A stretch of DNA of 64,000 nt, taken from JAPPHY01 sp965247535 (lineage in GTDB: Bacteria; Chloroflexota; Dehalococcoidia; Lucifugimonadales; UBA2985). The stretch is taken from positions 186,001 to 250,000 of the forward strand of contig OZ252018.1 of assembly GCA_965247535.1 (NCBI GenBank), written 5' to 3'. The position numbers were made by a program, and so were the translations under genes. Under the pieces are notes generated by a model. It was not told the DNA's origin and made no database searches. It saw only the letters and a list, made by a program, of their open reading frames with translations. Position 1 is the first letter of the stretch. Each line of letters starts with the position of its first letter. This document shows positions 37,694 to 46,416 of this stretch, in pieces.

Positions 37694-38818
37694 GTGAACG
37701 TGGAGAGGCAGTCGGAGGGCCAGCTGGACACGGTCCAGATGCTGGTGAACATGGGGCCGCAGCACCCCAGCACGCACGGTGTGTTCCGCATGGTGCTGAT
37801 GGTGGACGGCGAGCGAATTTTGGACGTGGAACCTCACATAGGGTACCTGCACCGAGGCTCGGAGAAGCTGTGCGAGGGCGAGATCTACGCGCAGATCGTC
37901 ACGCTGTTCGACAGGCTGGACTACATAAGCAACCTGAACAACGAGATGGTCTTCTGCCGCGCGGTGGAGAAGCTGATGGGGCTGGAGGTGCCGGAGCGCG
38001 GGGAGTACATTCGCGTTATCCTGTGCGAGCTCAACAGGGTTGCGAGCCACCTCCTCTTCTTCGGTACGTTCGGGATAGACGCCGGCGCCATGACGCCCAT
38101 CATGTACGCCTTCCGCGACCGCGAGAAGATACAGTCGATGTTCGAGGCCGTGACCGGCGCGCGCATGATGCACAACTACATTCGCATCGGCGGCGTCAAG
38201 AACGACGTTCCGGACGACTTCCGACAGCGCATGACGGGCCTGATCGGTGAGATTCGCCAGGGCATTGACGAGTCGGACCGGCTCCTGAGCTTCAGCGAGA
38301 TCTTCCTGGCCCGCACCAAGGGCGTCGGGGTCATAGATCCGAAGACCGCCATCAGCTACGGAGCAAGCGGCCCCACACTGCGGGCCTCCGGCGTGCCGAT
38401 GGACGTGCGCAAGGACGCCCCCTACTCCATCTATGACCGGTTCGACTTCGGCATACCCATCGGTGAGCGGGGCGACTCCTGGGACCGCTTCTACGTGCGC
38501 GTCGAGGAGATGAGGCAGTCGCTGAGCATCATCGAGCAGGCGCTGGGCCAGATGCCGGACGGGCCGACCATCACGCCGACGCGGCTCGTGCTGCGGCCTC
38601 CGCAGGGCGAGGTGTATGTGCGCGGAGAGAACCCTCGCGGCGAGATCGGCGTCTACCTGGTGAGCAACGGCGCCGACAGGCCGTACCGGGTGAAGGTGCG
38701 CCCGCCCTCGTTCTGCAATCTCATGGCCATCAAGGAGCTGCTGCTGAACACGTACATCGCGGACGCGGTGGTGATCCTGGGGTCGCTGGACATCGTGCTC
38801 GGCGAGGTGGACAGGTAA
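37694..38818 (+). CDS. nuoD: NADH-quinone oxidoreductase subunit D
   Basis: 374 residues of the 49-kDa subunit, which forms the quinone pocket with NuoB. MGPQHPSTHGVFRMVLMVDG, HIGYLHRGSEKL, NNEMVFCRAVEKLMGLEVPE, RVASHLLFFGTFGIDAGAMT, RPPSFCNLMAIKELLLNTYI and DIVLGEVDR are all present. The ancestral NiFe-hydrogenase Cys ligands are absent, as expected. GTG 37694 lies 2 bp after nuoC; the much longer frame overlaps nuoC and is discarded. The stop TAA overlaps the nuoH ATG by one base. Confidence 0.94.
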   Translation: MNVERQSEGQLDTVQMLVNMGPQHPSTHGVFRMVLMVDGERILDVEPHIGYLHRGSEKLCEGEIYAQIVTLFDRLDYISNLNNEMVFCRAVEKLMGLEVPERGEYIRVILCELNRVASHLLFFGTFGIDAGAMTPIMYAFRDREKIQSMFEAVTGARMMHNYIRIGGVKNDVPDDFRQRMTGLIGEIRQGIDESDRLLSFSEIFLARTKGVGVIDPKTAISYGASGPTLRASGVPMDVRKDAPYSIYDRFDFGIPIGERGDSWDRFYVRVEEMRQSLSIIEQALGQMPDGPTITPTRLVLRPPQGEVYVRGENPRGEIGVYLVSNGADRPYRVKVRPPSFCNLMAIKELLLNTYIADAVVILGSLDIVLGEVDR

Positions 38819-39933
38819 TGCTGCTAGACACCGCACTTCTCGTAGCGTTCTCCCTGACACTGCTGACGGCGCTGTCCGTGGTGGTTCTTTCGCTGGTGTG
38901 GGTGGAGCGTAAGTTCTTGGGTCGCATCCAGATGCGAATGGGCCCCATGCACGTTGGCCCGTTCGGGCTGCTGCAGCCGGTGGCGGACGCCATCAAGCTC
39001 ATGTCCAAGGAGGACCTGCTGTCCTCGTGGGTGGACAGGGTTGTCTACTGGGTATCGCCTCTCGTGGTGTTCGTGCCCACGTTCATGATCTGGGTGACGA
39101 TACCGGTGACCCGGGACCTTGTGATACGAAACCTGGACCTGGGCCTGTTCTACATCATCGCCTTCTCCGTTCTGTCGATCGTGGGGCTGGTTGCGGCGGG
39201 CTGGGCGTCCTCCAACAAGTACGCCGTGCTGGGCGGATTCCGGGCTGCCGCGCAGCTGGTGAGCTATGAGATACCACTGATACTGGCCGTGCTGGGCGTG
39301 GCGATGCTGGCGCAGTCCATGAACCTGGTGCAGGTGGTGAACGCGCAGGATACGCTGGTCTACGCTCTGATTCAGCCCCTTGGGCTGGTGATATTCCTCA
39401 TCGCCGGGCTGGCAGAGCTTGGGCGCACGCCGTTCGACATCCACCCTGCAGAGTCCGAGGTTGTGGGCGGGCCGTTCGTGGAGTACAGCGGGGCCCACTG
39501 GTCGGTCTTCTTCCTGGCCGAGTACATTAACACCTTCGCTATCGCCGCCCTTACGGTGCTGCTCTTCCTGGGCGGCTGGCTGTTCCCGGGGCTGCCGGGC
39601 GACGTGCCCATCATTAGCCTCGCCGTTTTCCTGGCCAAGACGTATCTGGTGGTGCTGCTCATTTTCTGGATACGGGGCACCTATCCCCGGCTGCGCATCG
39701 ACCAGCTGATGTCGCTGGGGTGGAAGGTGCTTGTACCGCTTGCGTTCGTCAACATTCTCATGACGGGCGCGTACCTGTTCTACGAGTGGCCGGCGTGGGT
39801 CATGAGCCTCCTGTCGGTGGCGGTGGTGGCCGCCGCGGTATGGGGGCTGAGCAAAGCCATGCACACGGCTCCCAAGCCCGAGTACACCGTGCGAATCTAC
39901 AACCCATCGTCGGAGGCAGGCCATGTTGGGTAA
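38818..39933 (+). CDS. nuoH: NADH-quinone oxidoreductase subunit H
   Basis: 371 residues, eight or more transmembrane helices. VWVERKFLGRIQMRMGPMHV, GLLQPVADAIKLMSKEDLL and the Glu-rich loop AELGRTPFDIHPAESEVVGG are the NuoH signature that couples quinone chemistry to the proton channels. FWIRGTYPRLRIDQLMSLGW lies near the end. It overlaps nuoI by 11 bp. Confidence 0.95.
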   Translation: MLLDTALLVAFSLTLLTALSVVVLSLVWVERKFLGRIQMRMGPMHVGPFGLLQPVADAIKLMSKEDLLSSWVDRVVYWVSPLVVFVPTFMIWVTIPVTRDLVIRNLDLGLFYIIAFSVLSIVGLVAAGWASSNKYAVLGGFRAAAQLVSYEIPLILAVLGVAMLAQSMNLVQVVNAQDTLVYALIQPLGLVIFLIAGLAELGRTPFDIHPAESEVVGGPFVEYSGAHWSVFFLAEYINTFAIAALTVLLFLGGWLFPGLPGDVPIISLAVFLAKTYLVVLLIFWIRGTYPRLRIDQLMSLGWKVLVPLAFVNILMTGAYLFYEWPAWVMSLLSVAVVAAAVWGLSKAMHTAPKPEYTVRIYNPSSEAGHVG

Positions 39934-40429
39934 CCTAAAGGGTCTCATGGTCACCTTTGCGACCATGATCAGAAAGCCCGTAACCTATCAGTACCCCAAG
40001 GAGCACAAGCCCATCGAGGAGCGGTTCATGGGCTTCCCCGTCCTGATGTGGGACGAGAAGGTGGAGGAGCCATACTGCACCGGCTGCATGGTCTGCGTCA
40101 GGTACTGCCCCACGCAGTGCATGACCGCCGTGATGAAGGACAATCCCCTGCACGCAGAGGGCAAGAGCTCCCGCCGCAAGATCGTGGACACCTTCGAGAT
40201 CAACCTGGGGCGGTGCATCGTTTGCGCCATCTGCGTGGACGTGTGCAACTTCGACGCCATAGAGATGAGCCACGAGCACGAGCTGAGCAAGTACGCTCGC
40301 AACGATAACCGCAGCGACCTCGGCAGGCTGCTGGAGATGGGCTGGTCATACCAGAAGGAGACCGGTTGGCGTCCGGCGAAGGAAGTCGCGAAGGAAGAGG
40401 AGGAGGCCAAGGTGGAGGCTGAGAGTTGA
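39923..40429 (+). CDS. nuoI: NADH-quinone oxidoreductase subunit I
   Basis: 168 residues. Two 4Fe-4S binding motifs: C52-TG-C55-MV-C58-VRY-C62 and C98-IV-C101-AI-C104-VDV-C108. The second lacks the usual Pro after its last Cys (CNF instead of CP). An acidic C-terminal tail (KEVAKEEEEAKVEAES) extends beyond the common fold. In complexes without NuoEFG this subunit is the likely entry point for electrons from a soluble donor. It overlaps nuoJ by 4 bp. Confidence 0.94.
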   Translation: MLGNLKGLMVTFATMIRKPVTYQYPKEHKPIEERFMGFPVLMWDEKVEEPYCTGCMVCVRYCPTQCMTAVMKDNPLHAEGKSSRRKIVDTFEINLGRCIVCAICVDVCNFDAIEMSHEHELSKYARNDNRSDLGRLLEMGWSYQKETGWRPAKEVAKEEEEAKVEAES

Positions 40430-40926
40430 GCCTGTCCCTTGCGGTCTTCTACCTGCTGAGCGCCGTTTGCCTTGCGGGCGCAATCGGCGTGGTGGTGTCG
40501 AAGAACGTGGTGTACGCCGCGCTGCTCCTGCTGGTGTCGCTGGTCGCCGTGGCCGGGATCTATCTCCTGCTGCTGGCGGAGTTCCTCGCGCTGGTGCAGG
40601 TGCTCATCTACGGCGGCGCGATCACGATCGTCATACTCTTTGTCATCATGCTGACCCGCGTACAAGAGTTCCGTGCGATGCGCGACAACCCGCAGTGGCC
40701 GCTGGCCCTGGTTACGTCCCTGGGCGTGTTCGCGCTGCTCGCGATTGCACTGGTCAACGGTGCGCCCGACGAGACGGTGCGGCGCGGCGTGAGCTTCAGC
40801 AGGCTGGGCGACAGCCTGTTCGCGCAGTGGGCGGTGCCCTTCGAGGTAGCCTCGCTCGTGCTGCTGGTGGCGCTCATCGGGGCCATCGTCATAGCGCGGG
40901 AGCGTGAGGAGGGAGAGGAAGAGTGA
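40426..40926 (+). CDS. nuoJ: NADH-quinone oxidoreductase subunit J
   Basis: 166 residues, five hydrophobic helices. NVVYAALLLLVSLVAVAGIY and LLLLAEFLALVQVLIYGGAI followed by TIVILFVIML are the NuoJ core, including the pi-bulge helix. TTG 40426 overlaps the nuoI stop. The C-terminus is highly charged (AREREEGEEE) and overlaps nuoK by 4 bp. Confidence 0.92.
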   Translation: MSLSLAVFYLLSAVCLAGAIGVVVSKNVVYAALLLLVSLVAVAGIYLLLLAEFLALVQVLIYGGAITIVILFVIMLTRVQEFRAMRDNPQWPLALVTSLGVFALLAIALVNGAPDETVRRGVSFSRLGDSLFAQWAVPFEVASLVLLVALIGAIVIAREREEGEEE

Positions 40927-41228
40927 GCCTGCTTCACTTCCAGCTTCTGGGAGCGGCCCTCTTCTCGATAGGCGTGTACGGCGTGCTTGCTCGCCGCAGC
41001 GCAGTGCTCATACTGCTGGCGCTGGAGCTTATGCTCAACGCGGTGAACGTGAACCTCATTGCCTATGCGGCGTACGGGACGCCGGCGGATGCGACCGGTC
41101 AGGTAATCGCGATATTCGTGATCACCGTGGCGGCCGCGGAGGTTGGCCTGGCGATGGCCATCATTCTGCGGCTGTTCCGTGACCGGGGTTCTGTGGACTT
41201 GGACGAAGTGGACCTAATGAAGGGGTAG
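40923..41228 (+). CDS. nuoK: NADH-quinone oxidoreductase subunit K
   Basis: 101 residues, three helices, homologous to MrpC. LLALELMLNAVNVNLIAYAA carries the conserved Glu in the middle of the membrane and VITVAAAEVGLAMAIILRLF the second. GTG 40923 overlaps the nuoJ stop. nuoL follows after 14 bp. Confidence 0.94.
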   Translation: MSLLHFQLLGAALFSIGVYGVLARRSAVLILLALELMLNAVNVNLIAYAAYGTPADATGQVIAIFVITVAAAEVGLAMAIILRLFRDRGSVDLDEVDLMKG

Positions 41229-41242
41229 CCCTCCACTAGACG

Positions 41243-43234
41243 ATGCTTTTTCAGGCAGGAACGACTACGACCTCAGGGGTGGAACTTGCGTGGCTGGCGC
41301 CGGCCGCATGCGTAGCCGCATTCCTTGGAATCGTGGTCTTGGGGCGCTTCCTGCCGTGGCGCGGCGTATTCCTGTCGCTGCTGGCCATCCTGGCGTCGTT
41401 CGGGCTGTTCTGGTACGTGCTCACCGAGTTCCTCGCGTCCGGCGGAGACGTCTTCTCCGTGGAGTGGTTCAGCGTCGGGGAGAGCACGTTTGCCGTCGGC
41501 ATGATCATCGACGAGCTGTCGGTGTTGATGCTGGGCCTCGTGACATTCGTGGCGCTGATGGTGCAGGTGTACTCGCTGGGCTACATGCGCGGCGAGCCGG
41601 CCATCGGCTGGTACTTCGCCGTCCACTCTCTCTTCGCCGCGGCTATGCTGGCGCTCTCGCTCGCCGACAACCTGCTGCTGGTCTACATAGCGTGGGAGCT
41701 GGTGGGAGTGTGCTCCTACCTGCTGATAGGCTTCTGGTACGAGAGACGGTCGGCGGCGGAGGCGGCGAAGAAGGCGTTTGTGACCACGCGCATAGGCGAC
41801 GTGGGCCTGCTGATAGGCATCCTGATCCTGTTCAAGGAGACGGGCACGTTCGACATCTCCGCCATCTTCCACGTCGTGGAGCAGGGTGGCATAGACTCGG
41901 GCACCTTGACGATTGCCGCGCTGCTCATCTTCCTGGGGGCAATGGGCAAGTCGGCGCAGTTCCCGCTGCACGTCTGGCTCCCGGACGCGATGGAGGGCCC
42001 CACGCCGGTCAGCGCTCTGATCCACGCGGCGACCATGGTGGTCGCGGGCGTGTTCCTGGTGGCCCGCCTGTACCCTATATTCGTCACGTCCGATACGGCC
42101 ATGCTTGCAGTTGCCGTAGTCGGCCTGGTCACCGCCCTGCTGACGGCGTTGATGGCGCTGGTCATGACCGACCTCAAGCGCGTCCTGGCCTACTCCACCG
42201 TCAGCCACCTGGGCCTCATGATGCTGACGCTCGGGTCGTTCGGGTTCGCGGCGGCGCTGTTGCACATGGTGGCCCACGCCTTCGCGAAGGCTCTGCTGTT
42301 CCTGGGTGCGGGCAGCATCGCGCACGGCACGGAAGACCACGACCGGCCGGAGGGCGCGAGGGACATACGACAGATGGGCGGCCTGTGGAAACGGATGCCG
42401 GTCACGTCCATAACCTTCGCGATCGGGGTGCTCTCGCTGGGCGGCATACCGCTAATGGGCGGATTCTTCAGCAAGGACGAGGTGCTGGTGGCGGTGCTGC
42501 ACGGCCGCGGCGCAATCTTCTTCGCGCCGCTCCTGTTGGCGGCCTTCCTCAGCTCGCTATACATGGCCAGGCTGCTGTTCGTGGTGGTGCTTGGCAACCT
42601 GAAGCCTGAGAACGAGCACGCCCACGAGTCGCCCTCGGTGATGACGGCGCCTCTGGTGCTGCTGGCCGCGCTAGCGCTGGGGTCGGGCCTGCTGGCCGTA
42701 GGCGGCTGGTGGCCGGGCTTCGACGGTCTCGGCGCGTGGCTGTTCTTCGAGGAGCCGCACCCCTACAAGGTGAACGTGACGGTTATGGCGCTGTCCGTGG
42801 CGCTGGCGGTTGCAGGCTTCGGCCTGGGGTGGTACCTGTACGGCCGCGGCGTTGAGGCGCCACGCCTGGCGCGGGGACGCCGGCGGGTGGCACAGGCGCA
42901 GGGGCAGCAGGAGTACGCCAGGCATCCGATACCGGCCAGACTCCAGGAGCAATTCTCTGGCCTGCACACGCTGGTCGTCAACAAGTTCTACATCGACGAG
43001 CTGTACCAGTGGATCATCGACCGGGTGGCGCTGGCTTTCGGCAACTTCATGGCCCTGTTCGACCGCGTTGTCGTGAACGACACGGGCGTGAACGGGACGG
43101 GTCGCTCGGTGATGCTCTCCGCGCTGGTGCTCAGGCTTCTTGAGACCGGCAAGGTGTACAACTACGCTCTGGGTATGGCGGCTGGTTCGGTGATTGTTGT
43201 ACTGATATGGTGGCTGGCGCTGCCGCGGTTATGA
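41243..43234 (+). CDS. nuoL: NADH-quinone oxidoreductase subunit L
   Basis: 663 residues, about sixteen transmembrane helices; the distal antiporter-like proton channel. LLLVYIAWELVGVCSYLLIG holds the TM5 Glu. GKSAQFPLHVWLPDAMEGPT, PVSALIHAATMVVAGVFLVA and VLAYSTVSHLGLMMLTLGSF contain the broken-helix Lys/His positions. The long lateral helix region toward the C-terminus (VNKFYIDELYQWIIDRVALA) is present. It is normal in length. Confidence 0.95.
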   Translation: MLFQAGTTTTSGVELAWLAPAACVAAFLGIVVLGRFLPWRGVFLSLLAILASFGLFWYVLTEFLASGGDVFSVEWFSVGESTFAVGMIIDELSVLMLGLVTFVALMVQVYSLGYMRGEPAIGWYFAVHSLFAAAMLALSLADNLLLVYIAWELVGVCSYLLIGFWYERRSAAEAAKKAFVTTRIGDVGLLIGILILFKETGTFDISAIFHVVEQGGIDSGTLTIAALLIFLGAMGKSAQFPLHVWLPDAMEGPTPVSALIHAATMVVAGVFLVARLYPIFVTSDTAMLAVAVVGLVTALLTALMALVMTDLKRVLAYSTVSHLGLMMLTLGSFGFAAALLHMVAHAFAKALLFLGAGSIAHGTEDHDRPEGARDIRQMGGLWKRMPVTSITFAIGVLSLGGIPLMGGFFSKDEVLVAVLHGRGAIFFAPLLLAAFLSSLYMARLLFVVVLGNLKPENEHAHESPSVMTAPLVLLAALALGSGLLAVGGWWPGFDGLGAWLFFEEPHPYKVNVTVMALSVALAVAGFGLGWYLYGRGVEAPRLARGRRRVAQAQGQQEYARHPIPARLQEQFSGLHTLVVNKFYIDELYQWIIDRVALAFGNFMALFDRVVVNDTGVNGTGRSVMLSALVLRLLETGKVYNYALGMAAGSVIVVLIWWLALPRL

Positions 43235-43281
43235 CGAATACGAGGCGGAACGAAGCGAGCGAGAGGGACTAGCGGGCTGAT

Positions 43282-44802
43282 ATGGAAACGCTGGACTCAT
43301 ACGTACTGATGGCTCTGGTGGGCGTCCCCTTCGTTTGGGGCATCCTTCTCGCCTTCCTGCCCGGCCACAGGCTACAGCACATCCGCGTGACCTCCGCCGC
43401 GGTAGCCGCGGTGCTCATGGCGCTCACGGCCTACGTGTTTCTGGTCTACGACCACGAGGAGGGCGGCTTCCAGCTGATGCGAGAGATCGCGTGGTTGGAC
43501 TCGCTGGGGGTCGCATTCTCACTGGGCGTCGATGGCATATCAGTGCCCATGGTCCTGCTCACGGGCATCGTGGGACTCACGGGCGTGCTCATTTCCTGGA
43601 CCATTCAGGAACGCGCCAAGGAGTTCTTCGTGCTGTTCTTCCTGCTTGTTGCAGGAGTGTACGGAGTGTTCGTCACGCTGGACCTGTTTTTCTTCTTCTT
43701 CTTCTACGAGCTGGCCGTGATGCCGATGTACCTGCTCATCGGCGTGTGGGGCAGCAGCAGCGACTTCGGCAGCTTCCTGCGTCCCAAGGAGTACGGGGCG
43801 ATGAAGCTGATGCTGTACCTGGTGGCGGGTAGCATCCTGGTGTGGGTGGCGCTGTTGGCCGTGTACGTGGACGGAGGCATCGGTAGCTTCAATCTGCTGG
43901 AGCTGCGCGAGGTGACGTTCTCGGTGGAGTTCCAGCGCATCTTCTTCCCCCTGTTCATGATCGGGTTCGGCGTGCTGGCGGGCCTGTGGCCCTTCCACAC
44001 GTGGTCGCCGGACGGCCACGTTGCGGCGCCGACGGCGGTGAGCATGCTGCACGCGGGCGTGTTGATGAAGCTGGGAGCGTACGGCATCATACGCGTGGGC
44101 ATCGACCTGCTGCCGCAGGGCGCCGACGACTGGATGCCGGTCCTCATCATCCTGGGTACGATCAACGTGGTGTACGGCGCGGTGTCCGCGATGGGTCAGC
44201 GGGACCTGAAGTACGTCATCGGCTACTCCAGCGTGAGCCACATGGGGTACGTGCTCATGGGCTTCGCCACGCTCAACGCGCTGGGCGTCGGTGGCGCGGT
44301 GCTGCAGATGTTCTCGCACGGCATCATGACAGCCCTCTTCTTCGCACTGGTGGGCGTGATCTACGAGCGGACGCACGTCCGCGACATCGGCGTGCTGCAG
44401 GGGCTGACCAAGCGGATGGGGCTCACGGCGGCGTTCTTCGCCGTGGCGGGCCTCACGTCGCTGGGGCTGCCGGGGCTGAGCGGGTTCGTGGCGGAGGTGA
44501 TGGTGTTCATCGGCGTGTTCCAGGACTATCCGCTGCTGGGCGTGCTCGGCATTGTGGGCGCGGCCATAACGGCCGTCTACATATTGCGATTGCTGGCCAA
44601 GGTGTTCTTCGGACCGTTTGACGAGCAATGGGAGGGCCTGCTGGACGGTGGCCGGCTAAAGGACGCCACCCGACTCGAGGCGGTCCCGGCGGCGATACTG
44701 GTGGCGTTCCTCGTCGTAGTGGGTCTGTATCCGAGGCCGTGGATGGACATGATCGACAGCGGCGTCGCCCCAATCCTCGCACGCGTGGCGGGTCTGCAAT
44801 GA
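43282..44802 (+). CDS. nuoM: NADH-quinone oxidoreductase subunit M
   Basis: 506 residues, antiporter-like proton channel. Key blocks are FFFFFFYELAVMPMYLLIGV with the TM5 Glu, LWPFHTWSPDGHVAAPTAVS, MLHAGVLMKLGAYGIIRVGI and YVIGYSSVSHMGYVLMGFAT. The spacing from nuoL is 47 bp, the widest in the operon. Its stop overlaps the nuoN start. Confidence 0.95.
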   Translation: METLDSYVLMALVGVPFVWGILLAFLPGHRLQHIRVTSAAVAAVLMALTAYVFLVYDHEEGGFQLMREIAWLDSLGVAFSLGVDGISVPMVLLTGIVGLTGVLISWTIQERAKEFFVLFFLLVAGVYGVFVTLDLFFFFFFYELAVMPMYLLIGVWGSSSDFGSFLRPKEYGAMKLMLYLVAGSILVWVALLAVYVDGGIGSFNLLELREVTFSVEFQRIFFPLFMIGFGVLAGLWPFHTWSPDGHVAAPTAVSMLHAGVLMKLGAYGIIRVGIDLLPQGADDWMPVLIILGTINVVYGAVSAMGQRDLKYVIGYSSVSHMGYVLMGFATLNALGVGGAVLQMFSHGIMTALFFALVGVIYERTHVRDIGVLQGLTKRMGLTAAFFAVAGLTSLGLPGLSGFVAEVMVFIGVFQDYPLLGVLGIVGAAITAVYILRLLAKVFFGPFDEQWEGLLDGGRLKDATRLEAVPAAILVAFLVVVGLYPRPWMDMIDSGVAPILARVAGLQ

Positions 44803-46232
44803 ACTTCTGGCTATTCGCGCCGGAGTTTGCGCTGACCGGGGCTGCCTTCGCGGTCCTGGGCGTCGATCTGCTGCTGCCGAGAGAGAAGAAGGACTACCTG
44901 CCGGCGCTGAGCATCGCCGGGCTGATCGGGGTGCTCGTGCTGTCGCTGTGGTACCTGTGGGGCCGCGACGAGCAGCTCTACGACGGCCTGTTCCTCATCG
45001 ACGACTTCTCGCTCTTCTTCAAGGGGTTCTTCCTGGTGCTGGGGGTGCTCGTGGTGCTGGTCTCGGTGGAGTACGTGAGGAAGCACCTGAGCCGCCCTGG
45101 CGAGTACTACGGCATACTGCTGTTCTCCGTGCTGGCCATGATGATGATGGCGGCGTCCGGGGAGCTGCTGACGGCGTACATCTCGCTGGAACTGCTGAGC
45201 TTCAGCCTGTACGTGCTGGTCTCGTACGGGAGGCACGGGCTGAAGCCCAGCGAGGCGGGCGTGAAGTACATCCTGCTGGGGGCGTTCGCATCGGCGTTGC
45301 TGCTGTACGGGATCAGCCAGGTTTACGGGATACTCGGCACGACGCGCTACGACGAGATCCACGCCGCGCTGGCCGTCGCCGACTCGCCGCTGAACCCGGC
45401 CGTGCTGGTGGGCCTGGCGCTGATCATCGCCGGGCTGGGGTTCAAGGTGGCGGCGGTGCCCTTCCACATGTGGGCGCCGGACGTCTACGAGGGCGCTCCC
45501 ACGCCGGTCACCGCCTACCTGGCCGTGGGCTCCAAGGCCGCGGCGTTCGCGCTGATACTGCGACTGTTCACGCAGGCGTTCATGCCCGCATTCGACGACT
45601 GGCAGATCGTGCTGGTGGTGCTGGCCGCGCTGACGATGACGCTCGGGAACCTGGTGGCGCTGGCGCAGTCGAACATCAAGCGAATGCTGGCCTACTCGAG
45701 CGTGGGGCAGGTGGGCTACCTGCTGATGGGCGTGGCAGCCATCTCGCCGCTTGCGTCCAACGGGGTGATCCTGCACATGGCGGGGTACGCCGTCACCAAC
45801 CTGGCCGCGTTCCTGTGCATCATCGTCTTCTACAACGCGACGGGCAAGGAGAACATCCCGGACTTCGCCGGGCTGGCGAAGCGGTCGCCGTTCGTGGCGA
45901 TGGTGCTGACGGTGGCGCTGTTCTCGCTGGCGGGGCTGCCGTTCTTCGCCGGGTTTACGACGAAGTTCTACCTGTTCACCGCGGCGGCGCAGGGCGACCT
46001 GCTGTGGCTGGTGGCGCTGGCGATAACGAACAGCGTCATATCCCTGTACTACTACATGATGGTGATGAAGCAGATGTACATTGAGCCGGCGGAGGACGAG
46101 TCGCCGGTGCCCGTTTCGGCGCTGAGCCGCAGCGTGTTGGGTGCGATGCTCGTGGGCATCATAGCGATCGGCGTGTACCCGGCCCCGCTGGTGGACGCGA
46201 TAGACGCGGCCACGCGCGTGATCCTGCCGTAG
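44799..46232 (+). CDS. nuoN: NADH-quinone oxidoreductase subunit N
   Basis: 477 residues, the third antiporter-like subunit. MNFWLFAPEFALTGAAFAVL, YISLELLSFSLYVLVSYGRH, FKVAAVPFHMWAPDVYEGAP, PVTAYLAVGSKAAAFALILR and MLAYSSVGQVGYLLMGVAAI are typical. ATG 44799 overlaps the nuoM stop by 4 bp; the longer frame reading into nuoM is discarded. It is the last gene of the operon, with no nuoE, nuoF or nuoG on either side. Confidence 0.95.
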   Translation: MNFWLFAPEFALTGAAFAVLGVDLLLPREKKDYLPALSIAGLIGVLVLSLWYLWGRDEQLYDGLFLIDDFSLFFKGFFLVLGVLVVLVSVEYVRKHLSRPGEYYGILLFSVLAMMMMAASGELLTAYISLELLSFSLYVLVSYGRHGLKPSEAGVKYILLGAFASALLLYGISQVYGILGTTRYDEIHAALAVADSPLNPAVLVGLALIIAGLGFKVAAVPFHMWAPDVYEGAPTPVTAYLAVGSKAAAFALILRLFTQAFMPAFDDWQIVLVVLAALTMTLGNLVALAQSNIKRMLAYSSVGQVGYLLMGVAAISPLASNGVILHMAGYAVTNLAAFLCIIVFYNATGKENIPDFAGLAKRSPFVAMVLTVALFSLAGLPFFAGFTTKFYLFTAAAQGDLLWLVALAITNSVISLYYYMMVMKQMYIEPAEDESPVPVSALSRSVLGAMLVGIIAIGVYPAPLVDAIDAATRVILP

Positions 46233-46416
46233 GGGGGAGGCGGCTGTAACGCCCGCAATTGAGGCGTCGAATCGGAAACCATCGTTGGCATAGCCCTGTA
46301 GCCACCCTCTCCCAGCCATAGAACGTGGGGAGGGGCCTTACAGGCAGGCCCGGTTGGAAGCGGTCAACAAATGCCCGATTTCAGCGACTTAGCTCTTGTG
46401 CTAGAGGACTGGACTT
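46233..46416. other. Spacer between nuo operon and R-M island
   Basis: CTCTCCC near 46308 can pair imperfectly with GGGGAGGG near 46328, a weak terminator candidate for the nuo operon without a T-run. GC content drops toward the methyltransferase gene. Nothing else was recognised. Confidence 0.35.

Noticed and set aside
37625..38860. 411-codon frame antisense to nuoD, and similar long antisense frames under nuoH, nuoL, nuoM and nuoN
   Set aside because: They mirror the membrane-protein codons of the nuo genes and have no recognisable domains or ribosome sites.
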